Numbered from the stretch's first letter, positions 1 to 14,093 are shown. The stretch is DNA of 54,451 nt from Saccoglossus kowalevskii (GCF_000003605.2 NW_003155736.1:360295-414745); one strand, 5' to 3'. Notes: generated by a model not told the origin, from the sequence alone. Program-made: numbers and translations.

Positions 1-884
1 ACGCGCATGCGCGTTGATATAAGGGCGCATACTGAAAATTGAAATAAACAACTACGTACATCCCGGGACGCGATAAAAGAAACATGCGATGTGATAAAAT
101 TAAAAAGAAACCTTGTTGATGTCAACAAACTTTTTGCGAAATACAATGAAACGCATAACGATCAATCGAGGTATATTTTTAAGTGTCGTTCTTCATCATT
201 TATTTACGTATAACAAAAACATTACATTATTTGCATATTTCATGACAACTGTGTCTTGTCATTGTCGAAAAATAGTGAAACATGATATGAAAATAACACC
301 AATTAATATGCCAATCTAACTATGGCCGCTTCTAATTAATTGCTTTAGACGCGAGTGCGCGAAATGTGTGAAAACTAATTTGAAAATTAGAATTTGGCTC
401 TGCCTGAGTAACTCACCAGTAATGTAACGCTCACCCACCCCAAAATGTGTGCCTAGCCGGAAAATCGAATTTACTTGAACACGAGAACCTCGTCTAAAAA
501 ACGTGAGACTAGAACCCGTCGTGTATTCATTGTTTTCATAAACACAACGTATTGTGAAAACGTGGTTCCTTCTACAAAGCAAATACCCATTAGGCTTTAT
601 TGCGTTGTCTAATCGCTTGATGACAGTCACGATTGCAGAACGAATTGAAGAATATGTCTGAAGACTGAGAATTTCTTGATCGCTCGGTTATTCAGCTGAA
701 TGTTTAAATTCCACGTAGTTTCTTTCGTCACTTTTGCTGCAGTTAATAAGTTGGTGTTTATCACATCGTAACGCCTTGAGTCGCAACAATGTATGTATCT
801 TTTACGGGTAGCGTTTTAAGATGGCGTCCCAGTATAACATGAATGCCACTCACAATCTCTCATCAGTGGAGGTAACTTCGCATA
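1..884. other. No gene seen
   Basis: Non-coding, AT-rich sequence. The open frames at 113-319 (+) and 316-630 (-) lack splice context, composition or homology support. Confidence 0.6.
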
Positions 885-1389
885 TTAAAGGGCGGCGGTC
901 GTCTCAACGCGTCCAGTTCGATATGGGACTCATAGGGGCGTATACAATATTTTTATTTATTGACACAACACTGACTTTGGAAAGTACAGCAGTAAGGTCA
1001 CTAAAACTACAAGACAATAAAAACGTTACAAATTTTGTAGATATCGATTTTTGGTCGTTTAGAAAATCGTTTCCCAATCGCCTCAAACCAGTTGGCAAGT
1101 AATTTCTTTCTTTGATCGTTGTTAAAAGGGCAAGTTGTTATAAAAAAGGTAATCGTCTTCTACTTGATTTTTTGAGCCAAGATTACAGATTCTTTTTTCT
1201 ATTGGTAATTTCAGTTTCGTTACGATTTTAAACAGAACCGAGAGATTGACTCTCGCGGATCAATATTTGTTAACATTTATCTGTATGTTTTCAGTTTGTT
1301 TTTCGCTGGCTTGTTACAATGCGTGTGAAATACTTTGTTTGTTTACATGAAATTCGTACAGGCGCTGCGCGACGACCACCGCTCTTTAA
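885..1389. mobile_element. MITE family B, full-length-looking copy
   Basis: Starts TTAAAGGGCGGCGGTCGTC and ends, inverted, GACGACCACCGCTCTTTAA: about 19-bp imperfect terminal inverted repeats 505 bp apart with TTAA at both outer ends. No transposase is visible inside, so it is non-autonomous. Sequence next to the left end (TTCGATATGGGACTCATA) recurs near 15390 and, inverted, near 27630. Confidence 0.6.
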
Positions 1390-2488
1390 CGCAATTAGAG
1401 GGATACACAATATATGCAATTTCATCTCCTTACATCGTCCTATTCTCGCGGTTTCACTGAAGCCGACCATCTATGGCCGTCTCTATGAAACACTTGCGTG
1501 ACCGTGTTAGAGAAATCTGTATTTGACCTCAGTTAAAGTGAATGATTTGATTAGGTGCGCAAAGGAGCTAGATCCTTTAATCCTGATTTTGCTGCATCAT
1601 ATCACGTGACAGCATAACTGACAAAACACGCGTTCGCTTTCCAATTGAAACGCTTCCCAACCCGTGACTTTGTGTTCCATTCGCCATGGAAATGAGCCAG
1701 AGCACGCGTCGTCGTGTTTGATTTCGTCGAAAGTGAACACAGGTTTATAGTCATAAGTTTGCCAAGGTAGAATGGTGAGTCAACGGCCAAAATGATAAAT
1801 GAACATTGGCTGACGAAGATGATCACATTGTTGAATAAGTTCAAGGTCACGGTTTTAATGGAGAGCTTTAGATTGATAAGCCAAATGTTCAACAATTCGC
1901 ATGTGCCTGAAGAAAGGCGTCCAAACTAATTTCGAGAAATCAATTGATGTTCGAAAGAAAAAATCGCTTGTATTATGTATATGGCATGATTACATTCATT
2001 TCATTCTCATTAGTACACGAAACCTGACACTGAATACTTTGGAGTAAACAAAAATTCTCAAACTTGTAGCTGAAAAAAATAACGGAAAATATAAATTTCT
2101 CTGCGAACATCCGAAACAGAAATATAATTCCGTTGAAATGTAACAGCTGCGAGCAATAAGTGTTTCAATTTTCATTTCAACCGATCTCCGGTCAAAGGTC
2201 GAGATAAATGGGTGGGCATATGCGTCACGGAATCAATTGAACCACTGTTTTTTTAATGATCAAATTGTGTTTTGTAAAATTGTGCATTTTATGCGTTTTT
2301 ATATACGAGTTTCAAACAACACATACTTTTTTTCACTGGAGTCAGAATTATATGCTTGACATAAACTCAAGGCACAAATTATTCATGCTAATTAAAAACT
2401 TTACAAATATATTTAATATATAGGGCATGAAAGCCTGAGAAAACAAATAAACCGTGAACGCCAACACACTCTACTCTACACACAATGT
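1390..2488. other. No gene seen
   Basis: Non-coding sequence. The 97-codon minus open frame at 1602-1895 shows no recognisable domain. Confidence 0.5.
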
Positions 2489-2764
2489 TCGAGTTACGGA
2501 TATCGAGTTAGAAAACATCGAGTTACAGAAATGACCACGCCCGTATTTTAGAAACCACGCCGAATTTTGCCAAACCACGCCCGAATTGTAACCCGATCTC
2601 CAATTAACAGTTAAAGAACAACAGACGGACAGCATACACTGCAATGTTAAACAAAATAAAAAATATACATGTTGCCCATAACTCGAAGTTCGGATTAATT
2701 AAAGTTCGTGTTAATAAATTGGGGGGTTAAAACAAAACAAAAGAACTCGATGTCCGTAACTCGA
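2489..2764. mobile_element. Inverted-repeat element with TCGAGTTACGG ends (MITE-like)
   Basis: The 21 bp at 2489-2509 (TCGAGTTACGGA...CGAGTT) recur as their reverse complement at 2744-2764 with one mismatch. Inside, a motif ACCACGCC(C)GAATTT is repeated about three times (2530-2590). It is 276 bp with no coding sequence. Confidence 0.55.
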
Positions 2765-3713
2765 AAAATTCAGCATCACTTTTCAACTAGGGTGAATAAT
2801 TTATATGTGTTTCAGCTTAGACTATATGAGAAACAATTATCGACGTACAGGCAATCATCTGCTAAACCATGTTACTATGGATGTCGTGGGACACGCCCAC
2901 AAACAATTTGTCAACAACATGAATAAATAAGATATATTGGTCATATTTTTATGGGTATGTATATTTTCAAATGGTTGCCAGGCGACAACATGTTTCTTTT
3001 TATACCCGGTATAGTGTAAATTATTTTCATATTCTTCGATTACAAATATTGGTTGCTATGGGTTTTGGCCTGCCGTGGTTTCTATGGACAAGCCTGTTAA
3101 ACACGGTAGGTTTTCAGAAATTAGATATGCGCGTAATTATTGAGGTCGCATGACTAACCAATAGTACTTTATAGTAAATGCATATCTATTAAAGATGATT
3201 CGGAATTAGATATGCACATAAATTATGAAGCCATATGTGACAAGCTAACAGTTTTTCGAAGTGTCGTTATTCATATGCACAATATCCAGTTGATAAATGA
3301 GTATAAATAATAGAAGACTCCACAATATCCACAATAAGACAAACAGCAGCCTTTCTATACTAGCACACGAGGAACTACTGACATTCTTTATGTATAATAT
3401 ATAGCGAAATGATATCATGGCATAGGCCATGCAATTTGCATATTTGTGGGTGAAATATGCCATTCTTTCTCTTAATTACCTACGCATCAAATCAAAAATC
3501 TAATTAATTAAAATTTCATTAATGATTGAATTGCACAACTTTTAATACAATTAAGATTTACATTCTAACACCAATATTCACAATTGAGCGAAGGTTTGTA
3601 GAAAAATTATAATAATAATCTTAACCGAAATAAGAGGCTTATCAGCCGCCCCTGCGTTTCCTGTATGCCTAACACGCAGTACAATTCTATGGATGTAGAA
3701 CAAACAAACAACG

Positions 3714-3714
<1 letters not shown>
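2765..3714. other. No gene seen
   Basis: AT-rich non-coding sequence. Two related short stretches (TTAGATATGCGCGTAATTA near 3120 and TTAGATATGCACATAAATTA near 3206) are degenerate direct repeats. Confidence 0.5.

Positions 3715-3789
<75 letters not shown>
3715..3789. repeat. (GACA)n microsatellite
   Basis: About 18 uninterrupted tandem copies of the GACA/CAGA tetranucleotide. Confidence 0.97.
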
Positions 3790-6700
3790 GTGCTCTGACT
3801 AACTACCAGTTAATGTACGCCAGGCAAATATCTATGAGTTCAGTTTATTACAGTTTTCAACAATACATATGATAACAATAAATACACTAATATAGGCTAT
3901 TGGCAGGACACGCTATAAGAATAGTGTTTTCAAATCGTGACAAAAACAGAAATTAGTTTAATTTGACAATTTTCAACCTTGCAGCAGATCTACACGTCAT
4001 CATTACGTAGCCTACTTCTAGCTAAAATATACGCTTGTAATTGCATTGCATCACTACAGTCTGGTGTATCGTAACTTTTATTATGACACTATGAAAATGC
4101 GATGTATTTCCTAAACCTTAGGATATCACCTATACTTTGCGATAGAACATTTCGAGCCTACTTTCACAAACAAAAAACTTCTAATTTAATTAGTTAGTTA
4201 CGATATAGAAATCAATGGGTTAGGCGTGCGAGAATAAAGTGAAACTCGGTATGAAGTGTCACTACTCTAGCAACTTGAGGTATCAAGGTACTGAACCGTT
4301 TCTACTTCACACGTGGTAAAAACATAAGTAGATAGACGTATATTTTCAATGGGCACGTGTGAAGTACGGTAGGCAGCCGAAGTGCCGAGGTTAGGCCACA
4401 CGATGAGATATCTTGGGATATTATTAGACGTGCATTAATACTTGTCTCTTCGGACCATGCATAAAAAAAAAGCTTTTATCCGCCACTAATCACTTCTAAA
4501 TCTCCGAGTATGCTTTGTTACAGTGCCTGGGCATCAAGTTAATCGCGGATATATCTAAATTTGGGTTTCCTTTTACCATGATGAGAATGAATACCGCCTA
4601 AATTGTTTGTTAAACGATAATTCACTCTTCCAGTTTATAATCAGCGATCCCGCATTCAATGAATCAATACCTATCAAACATTTAAATTGACGACACACAG
4701 TAGAATTCGCCAAGGAAGCCTAGAGAATCTGCGGTCTTAGATAGTAATGGGGAAAGGAGAATTGTCTGACTTCGTGTCTCATCGGGATTTCCAGACATAC
4801 TCGAATGAGAATATAGATTCACAGAGTACAATGACACTCGCACCTCACCCCTCAAATATCAAAGTTGATACGCTTCGTCGACTGTAAGACTGAATTGTTA
4901 ACTATCGCCTGGTACGCACTCTTGCGAAACACGTGATAGAAGACGGAATACTTTATGTTTTACAGTAATGGGAGCCACATAATGAATATTGAAAGAAATC
5001 TAAAGAGAAGCCGCCTAAAGTTACCATGGAGTTACATCATGCATTGCGGAAGGTGGGATGATTCCGTTTGTAAGCATCCTTATTATTCAACAGTGGAGGC
5101 TTACTAAATTATATTAAAAATGCAACCACGTGCCTGAGTTTTCATTTCGCATTTAGCATCTCGTTTTTTTTCTTCTTCTTGTCATCCCCGATTTAATCAG
5201 GATCTAATGCGTAACTATTCCCCAAGCTCTCACTCAATCCCATGTTACAGCTAAAAACAGAAATCTTGTCTCTCTCAGCGGCCTTACATAAAAAGTCTGA
5301 CAAATACGAGGTCGCAATGCTAAGCATGCTGGATTCGGGCGCATTGATAATTACTGAATTATGAACATTTCGTGCATTTTTGTAATTTGCACAAATTCAG
5401 ACAAATATCCCATACAATATACCCCAAAAAATTATATCTCATAGTGCAACTTTAACATCTTTAGATTTCTGTTTACAGTATATTTCAAAAAACGACGCCA
5501 TATTGCATAACGTAGAAATCAATACGATGCAGACCCTTATTTATGAAACGCCCAGACGTGTAGTACCATTAAATGTGCGGTTATAAGTTTGCTTTTCTAT
5601 ATTTGTTTCCATTCTCATTTTTGATATAAAATTAATGACGACCCGTCAAATTATGTCAACACTATTAATAAAAACATGGCACATATTGACTTTATGTAAA
5701 TACATTTTGCGCTGGAACGAAAGACAGTACGTTTTATGTTTGTACCATCGAAGCTTTGTTTTTGAACTAAGTAATGATCGCGCATTTTATGTCCGAAGAA
5801 ATGGTGAACAGTGGTTTTATAACATTGTCAAAATTCTAAAATTACTACATTATTCATTGGAATTATTAGATGGAATTATATTTACTTTGGAAAATACAAT
5901 GGTTTGCACTTTTTATTTGAAATCAAGATGGTCTTCGAGTAATGTCGTATTCTTCGCCTCGTAGATTGTCGTAATGCGGTGTATACAATAGAGAGATAAC
6001 GGCAGACATTGAAATCACGCTCTCAAATCAGATGACCAGCAAAGGTGCCCTCGCAATTCACGAGACGACGTAACCTGTCACTTTAAACCACCTAGTGTGT
6101 AAGGATTGTTTTTCATTACACAAATGATACTTGACGTGCCCATGCGTTGGTAGATGTGACAGCGCAGCGATTACAGATAAACTCGGCAATACTCTAGGAT
6201 CAATAGGAGTCATCATGTTAATATTAATTCAATTTGTCCATCGTTTACTGGCGCTTATTTCTCTCTCGTATCCGTATTAGTATTGACGGAATGTGTGTCT
6301 TGAATCTTTGTCGATAATGATTGACGCAAATAGTCACATATGTGTATTTGTTGAGAAAATAAATTACAGTCATTGTTTACTGTATAACTATAAAAGTCAA
6401 TTATTCCACAATTAATTTGACATTTATTAAATGAGCGTCAAATGCAGAAGTCATTTATTTCCAAAAGATATTTCTCTGAGTTTTATTGAGATAGTATGGT
6501 TTATTATAGATAAAAGAGGTACATATAAATGTATTATTTTGAGCTAATTATTTTAACTCACTAGAGTATTGCGATTTGTATGTGCACTGAACAACACAAG
6601 AGAACTGTTAGCTTTAAGTCTACTCCGACCGGGCGTCATTTTACCAACTATAGGATGCCACCTACCTGGCAAGATTGTTTTTCATATTCAAGTGAAGCAG

Positions 6701-9700
6701 CTGACCATGGAAACTTACTTCGCATATCAGGCGTTTACATAGGTGACTGTGGAGTTTATGTTCTCTGGTTTACATGACGGGTGGAGGCATTTGGTAAACG
6801 GCACGCATCAATTGTCTATGACAGATTTACTGAATAAATTAATAAACGTTATTTCACCATAAACAATCATAATATATTTTAAAATAAATAAATAATATAG
6901 TATATCTATTCATCTACATATCTACCACTACAAAATCTATAAAACTCATAAAACATAAGAAATACCCACTGTCACGGTGCAAATTCGCATATTAATAAGC
7001 ATAGAAAATACTTCGCTGGTTGAATATTTAACATAGATAATACAAGTGATCGCATGTTTTAATCATAGACCATAATTTCTATGATTTAATGCACTTAAAC
7101 AAAACAATACTTTTTAAATCAATCCACATAAGATCAGTAACTTGCAATCAGGCAAAATATTTGTAATGTGTGGTCAAGTTGTTCGTATCTTATATACACA
7201 CATCGTCTACAGTCCGAATAAAATGGAGAAGAAATATCGTACATTAAACAATATGAAACATGAATATTCTGCAATTTGCAATATTGTGCCTGCATTTTAT
7301 CATTCTGTAATAAATTCACTCAAAATATTTGATTTAAAAAAATACTAAATGAACACAAAAATCTTACATTTGCATCAATTCGTTTTAAACATTCTGTTAT
7401 ATATTATTATGCCTCTTTGTAGGTAAGTAATTCAACTAAGATGAAACTATCGAGCAGTTTCTGACAAAAAGTGGTGTCATTTAGGAACAGAACACATTCC
7501 ATAGTATTATTGTTGAAGTTGTCATGTCCCTCCTTGTAACCAATAAGCTCAACTTTTTTGAACGCGTTGACATTTATGATAAGGCGTCCAAACGAAACAG
7601 ACAACATTAGCGAAATAAAGAGATCTCAACGTCTTAATTTCATCAAATTTACTTGATGACGCCAATAATTATAAATGATCTTAAACTATTTTTGTTTTAT
7701 ATAATACATCAAGACAATGTTTGTTAATACAGGCACTATCACCCAGTTTGCAGTTAGCACTACGTTATTTGCCGTCAATGAGGATGACATTGACCATGTG
7801 ACGTAGTAAGTTTGTCAGGAATACAACCTAATATGTAAAACATATTGACTGAGACTCATGAACATCTTTCGTGTGGGTATTGTATAGTTAACTAGGCCAG
7901 ACAAAGCCCAGGTGTCTATTATGATCAAAATGAAAGAAATTACAAAATTGAGCGGATCTTTGTAGGCGTGGTTGATATATAACCGAGCCATTTCAGGCAA
8001 AACCCTGATTATTACATCACTGGCGTTGTGTAACTTTATTTGTGCGTTCAGTTCCAACGTGTCTTAAACATTGTTATTTGATCTTCTCTAAGGCAAGAAA
8101 GTGAACATTCGTGGGAGTGTACCAAAATAACTTCGTTACAAAGAAAGTGACCTGAGCGACTTTGTAAATCAGTTAACCTTTTGGAATGTAATTGCTTTAA
8201 AGAGTGGGTTTTACACTTAATCTAACAATACAACTGCACTTTCACAGATATTTGTTTCACCAATCCCTTTATATACTAGCATTTTAATCAAATGAAGAAT
8301 AGAATAACATGTCGATTCTGATTTGTGATGCTATTGGTAATTTGGGAGACAGAAACACAGCTTTTGGGATTACGGTTTCAATTAATGTTGAGTTAATTGG
8401 CGAAAATATCATTTAATGATATCATAACTGTGGAATGTTTGCAATGTTATCTGAACTTAAATCGGTTAGATGTGAAAAGAGTGGCGGTGGTACATTCACC
8501 ACATAATGAATTAAGAACAAGTTTATTTCACTATATAATAATATATAAATAAATAATATATATAAATAAATGAGTAAATATAATTAAGTAAATAAGTCTA
8601 TAATTCGAATTTTAAATACATATATTTTTTAGATATTTATATAAATTGTTTATAGTGAGGGTCATGAAAATAGTTCCCTAGATAGAAAGCATTATATGTT
8701 ATGTTAACAGAAATTCAGTGAAAGATCATATGCTATGGCTGAACCAGATCGTATTTATGGCGCATTTTTAATTACGATATATTTCACAACACACACTAAT
8801 AAACTGCACGAATCTGTTGAAATGAGGTCGTTTTATGTGAATGATTGAAGATAATTGTAACTTTTGGAGTGAAATTAAATAAACTGCGGAGATGACTCGG
8901 TTTTTATAATATTAAGATTGACAAATAATTATGAGCAATATTACCAATAGTAACACATTTGAGGTTATAATTACGTTCGCTTGCTTTATGCAAATTATGT
9001 TATCTGGTGTAAAAAAAAATGATATATGCCGGGCGTATTTTAAATATACGGGACGAGTTTATGTTACATATATGTTTAGCAAGAGTCGTTCTCGCTTATC
9101 TTTCTTTTTGAATACTAGTACCATTATTCACGTAATTTATGTTCTAAATAAAAATGAAGTGTACTCGGAAGTATTTTTACCAATGTATACCGGTGGCTGA
9201 TCACATCGAATTCGTTTGTTAAAAATAACACTACATTTGCTGTGATTGATATTATGTCTCCACGAATTGCATCACCTGCTTGTAAGTGTGGCATCAGGTG
9301 TATGTGTCTTGAATATATTAGTGGTGTTTTCAGCGTACTTATATGAAAATTGACGAACGACATGTCTACAATAAAATGAAGGGGTCTCAAGAGTGATCTT
9401 TGGAGAACTCATGAAGAAGCACAAGACAGATTAGATTCATCGTTACCAAGAACAACCCTTTATGTTCTGTTATGCGACCAAAGATTGCCATGAATACTAC
9501 GTCTCTGTAACAATAATTGATAGTCAAAGGTTTAAAGGCAAAGGGGAAAATACCATTGTATATCGACGATTGAACAACTGATTAAATAGTAGATCATATT
9601 ATTATCTACACCCTCAAATATTGTTCCTATGAGCGGCGTAAGAATATGCAGATCGTCAATCATATTGCCACATACAGGTGTAACAGCTGCAAATTTTAAA

Positions 9701-10840
9701 GCCGAAAGAAATACACCGCAGTTATACAATTTTATTAAATATAATAAAAAGAGATACAAAGTTCTCCCGTATAATTGAAATGAAATAGTAGGCAGTCAAG
9801 GCTACATATTCTGTCCTTATCGAACGAATTTCATCAGTTGACACTTAGAGCCTTCTAAGTGTCTAAAATATAAAGTTTCTACTTTGCGACAAGAGGTCGC
9901 TTCGTTTATGAGGGTATTAGGAGAATATAAATTTACTAATTTTTTAATGTTAGTCTGATTATTCGTGAACAAGCAGGTAATATACATTGTGTTTGTAATA
10001 ACCCCGTGTTAGTTCAACTATAAAATGCACGCTTTATTAGAACATTGAATACGTGTTTTATAAACGCAGTAACAGGCATATTACTTGCGCAATGTTTAAT
10101 TAATATGTACACGTTGCGTGGCTTCGGTGTCTATGCACTAAGTAATGTTTGAAATGCTCAATATCGTTACAGTACATTAATTGGATGTGACATGTACCTG
10201 TTAATAGCATGCCTAGAGTCAGGTGTTTACTTTAGCATGGACAAGCGTACAATGTAGAAGCAACTTATCAGCAACGTAGTCGTGAATGCGCTTTCCATAA
10301 CATTGTTAATTTCATTGAATTCTGGATAAGGAAAGATTGTAGGCATATGCGTATTTCGCTATTTCTTTTGATATTGAGCACGTATACGATAAGATAAAGT
10401 CCTGAAATGAAATATGCATGAAACTTAGCAATAGCAGACTTGATTAGATTTATGTTATGAAGAAAACGGAAAATAACACGTGATTTAAACCAGAATGTAA
10501 TTTCCTTTCTTTTTTCGTTCATTGTGCAAAATTTTGTTGTTGGTGAATATTAATAGCATTCGGTTAATATCCTCCTGATAGCATGATAACTTCCGTGATC
10601 ATTAACAGGAAACACAATGCCATCAATATTATATAGTTTCAACTGACGTATGGATTTCGGTTACCGGAAATGACATAAAACGACATCATCGGCGTTGAAT
10701 GCGATCTCCATAATCCTTATAAAGGCATTCTGCACTGTCTGCTTGTTTCTCATTTCTTTTATGGCCATGCATTATTACCAAAAGTATTGGTGTACTATTC
10801 CATTACAATCGTAATACAGAAATGGTACGTTGAAAATGAG
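3790..10840. other. No gene seen; long AT-rich non-coding stretch
   Basis: I found no exon with matched splice sites and no domain on either strand. Open frames such as 5635-5964 (+), 8931-9200 (+) and 9124-9390 (-) are AT-rich with biased codons and no homology I recognise. This stretch may contain the missing first exons of the receptor gene or its promoter. Confidence 0.5.
4303..4366. repeat. Perfect 13-bp inverted repeat
   Basis: TACTTCACACGTG at 4303-4315 and its exact reverse complement at 4354-4366, 38 bp apart. It could fold as a hairpin or be a small element end; both arms contain the E-box core CACGTG. Confidence 0.6.
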
Positions 10841-10890
10841 NNNNNNNNNNNNNNNNNNNNNNNNNNNNNNNNNNNNNNNNNNNNNNNNNN
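10841..10890. other. Assembly gap (50 N)
   Basis: Run of N; sequence unknown. Confidence 0.99.
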
Positions 10891-12814
10891 CAATGGCAAT
10901 CATTACATGTTTGTGTAACGAGGTTTACTAATGAGTAATAAAACATTTTATTGCTGTAATTACGCAACGATAGTTACTTTCGTTTTGTGAAGTGTCTATC
11001 ATGAACATGTTGTTATATTATATTATACTCAAGAGTTATATTAATTGTTAATTGAGTTACATAATATATATATACATATATATATATATAACGTCATTGA
11101 ATATAGAAGACTAAATCTAAATATAGTCTACAATTATTAAAAACAAGGTATACATAAAATGTGTGTGAATGTGTTAAAGTCTATCAGATGTGTTCAACGG
11201 AGTCTGATTGACCAGAATAGCAACAACAACAATATCAAGAACATGTTGTCTATTGTTATTATTAAGTGACGCAAGGTGAGGCTGTCTTTAAAAAATCGCA
11301 AAGAATATATCTGTCTTGTGTACTGATTTTACCGGAGCATAACTGAGTATCTGGATATGACGACCTCAATCAGCACACAAATGCGTATCAATGGCAATTT
11401 CAATTACTGTAAAATGAATGGGAATTAGAATTGCATGCTTCTTTTAATATTATTGATTGACGAGATAATTTAGCATATCCGACTAAATGAAGCAGTAGGT
11501 TTTAGGATGCCATATTCTCACAATGCAATTCGCAGCTTCAATTGCAGAAACATGTGTGACTGAATAACGTGTTTGTTGCTCGGTGTTCGTTTACATGACA
11601 ACAGAAAACTAATTCTAAACGAGAAAATATTTTGATGCAGAATTTTGGGTCGGTACAATGACCCCTCTAATGAAAAAAAAAACACGTCGCGTCTTTACGG
11701 TATTCCAACACGTATGGATTAACGCGAATTTACTGTAGATTATGATTGCCATTGTTTTGTTTTGTTTTTGCCTTTGGCAAATGAAATTGGTGTTAAAATG
11801 TTTTGAATTATTTACAGTTTGTTAATGAAATAGTGTTGAAGTGTTTTTAGTTAATTAGTTTTGTCAGTATAAGGATCAATGGTACCGCTTGGGTTCAGCA
11901 GCGACCTACCTAAAGGGTGTGAATGAAACATATGTTCGTTAATTTCTCTCTTTGCTTAGGCCAAATTTAACAATAACAAATACTACTGGCTAATCATATG
12001 TCATTTCCTCATCAAAGAGTGTCTCCATGGTAATATCACTGTCAGTTGCAAAAGCCAGTAGCTTTCATAAGAATATAAGCATTAAGCTCTTGTCGGAAAT
12101 TAGGGTCTCCTCTTACTTTTATAGACGTTTGACAACTTACATTAATAATGGTTGTGCTATAGTCATCTCAGTTAACTCCTTCCTTTCCGCCACTTGAACT
12201 TGCAGGGTTTTATTTCAATATTGATCCACAATTATGATTGGCCAAGTAGTCGTAGTAGTAGTCCAACTGTGACTTTCACCTTTAATTCCTGTAGTAAGCT
12301 ATTAACAATTCACCCATTTTTTTAAAAAAAAACTTTATAAAAAGCATGTTTTATTGAATGCTAAACAATAAACTCCAAGCTTCGTAAATCGGGCGCCTTT
12401 AACTGGTTAACTGTTCAAGTGTATGTGTGCTTAGTATGTCTCACACTTCTGCTCACTAGTCCGAGGTTCCATTTAGTGTGGGCGTTTCGATGATATTTCG
12501 ATGCGCTGCTCTGTAATCGACCTGTTTTAGTAGTAGAATACAAAGCAGTGTATTATTTTATATTAGACAAATCGATAATGTATACATCAATGACGTGTCT
12601 CATTTGTTATTATTACAAATAAAACACACAGAATGTTTTCACTCTCCATATTAAAAACAACTTTCAAATAAAGCTGTTAACACAGAGGATCAATTGTTGA
12701 TCTGACCCAGGTCAATTCGACATCAGTGCAATCAATCATATAATATATATGTATTTGTTATAACGACAGACTATGTGAAACTTTTCTAAAAAAAAATTGT
12801 TCTTTAAAAACTGT

Positions 12815-12961
12815 TTAGTAAATGCTATCCCCGCAACGTCGCTGCTTAGAATAGCTTCTCCGTGTGACATTTTCATCGTATGAGATCCGCTCAGCAAGGA
12901 AGACGTAACGTTCCAGCAATTCTTTTGTTGTACTTGCTTCCGTGATATCCGTCCTCTTCAT
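12815..12961 (-). CDS. Possible short coding remnant, unknown
   Basis: A 48-codon minus-strand frame from ATG, ending TAA at 12815-12817. Its composition is unlike the surrounding AT-rich DNA: MKRTDITEASTTKELL, then ERYVFLAERISYDEN, then a basic end. An AG (CTTGCCAG) lies just before its first codons, so it could be a terminal exon. I recognise no family. It may be a chance frame or a decayed element. Confidence 0.2.
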   Translation of the reverse strand: MKRTDITEASTTKELLERYVFLAERISYDENVTRRSYSKQRRCGDSIY

Positions 12962-13860
12962 GCCGGGAAGCCTGGCAAGTCATTTCAGAATTAAACACGC
13001 ACTCTGTCACATGTCACCATTCACAAAGCGCGTCTATCTCCCATAATCGTACAATGTAAAGATTTCTCTAATATGGCGTCAAAATGATACAGAAGTTGGG
13101 GGAATATAGAGTGGCGATGGAATACCATCGCCATTATTAAATGTGAATTTGTCGTGTACAATTCTACTTTGTGCCAAAGCAGAACAAGAGATGTTTAACG
13201 CTCAAGTTTTCACAAACGTGTAGGGTGTACCTACAGTAGTATTTAATTAATTTTTCCGTTACTGCTCAACATTCACAATGATATCTGGCATAACTGGTAT
13301 GACCTCATGACATTTAATCAGGCAAGAACTATTATAGAAAGGAACTATTACCTTCAGCTTAAAAGGGGTTTTTGATTGAAATTACTATTTTTCTTCATTT
13401 TTTGAGTGTTTGTCAGGTGATGCTTTATTCATGCAATTGTCAGCTTTTTGGACATGCTTTATGTATGACATATAAAGGATTCATGCGGTCTACTCTGTCT
13501 GAATGATCTTAGGAAGTATTGCGAAGCTTCGTGACTTGCGGGAATAGCGCCCATACATCTTAATGCAAAATGTGACTATTGGAATCGATGCGGTTTATTC
13601 TATTATCTGACAAGCAATCTACAAGAATGGAATCACATACGATATTATACTTCTGTTTTCACGTGGAAATGGAATAGCAATGTTTCCATAAACATTACAA
13701 TTTTCCTCAGGGTTGAACATTTCTTTAGTCTGTATCATTCATTAGTTGTATAGGTATATTAGACAACATACCTCTTGGTACAACTAAACATCAAGACACA
13801 GTGTGCACAGTAAACAAATAAGTTGTGTGTACGTGAATAAGTACACCAGCTGTTGAGGGA

Positions 13861-13910
13861 GAAGTAGCTCAATTCGAGAGCATCAACCTCAACTGCAAAA
13901 GGTGAAAATG
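13861..13910 (+). repeat. tRNA-like left half (possible SINE relic)
   Basis: GAAGTAGCTCAATTCGAGAG has an A-box-like block and a perfect 4-bp D stem (GCTC/GAGC), but no convincing anticodon arm or B box follows. A degraded tRNA-derived fragment is the most I can claim. Confidence 0.25.
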
Positions 13911-14048
13911 ATATTTTTTATAGTGAAAGTGTAGAAAAACGCTATGTTCTCATCGATTTAGATTTCGACATGCCCTGACAGCGAAAATTAATCGGTATTG
14001 ATTTTTTTTGGTCTTGTTTATGGATTCCTCGCACGTGTCGATCCTCAG

Positions 14049-14093
14049 AGGATGCATCCTTGTATTCTATCGAAATAACAGTCAATGGGAACT
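14049..14093 (+). CDS. Exon 1 of those found: Reeler domain, N-side strand
   Basis: Ends at the strong donor GTAAGT (14094) in phase 1, which matches the two-base start of the next exon. It reads DASLYSIEITVNGN, resembling the Y-x-I/V-x-V strand of Reeler domains. The acceptor is taken as CAG at 14046-14048, giving a 45-nt exon. The frame is open back to 13979, so an acceptor at 13979-13981 (exon from 13982) is an alternative. A minus-strand open frame over 13942-14124 overlaps it and is treated as a shadow. The acceptor choice is the weak point. Confidence 0.45.

Larger units (their letters stand above)
10891..14048. other. No confident gene; region expected to hold missing 5' exons
   Basis: No signal peptide or upstream Reeler exon could be identified with confidence. 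It contains one odd minus open frame (12815-12961) and a tRNA-like half (13861-13910), listed separately. Confidence 0.45.

Noticed and set aside
12206-12293. Candidate upstream receptor exon (acceptor TTGCAG, donor GTAAGC, phase 1, ending PTVTFTFNSC)
   Set aside because: The phase fits the 45-nt Reeler exon, but the sequence does not show the expected N-terminal Reeler cysteine and M-x-P-x-H pattern, and the acceptor is ordinary. Kept out of the gene model.
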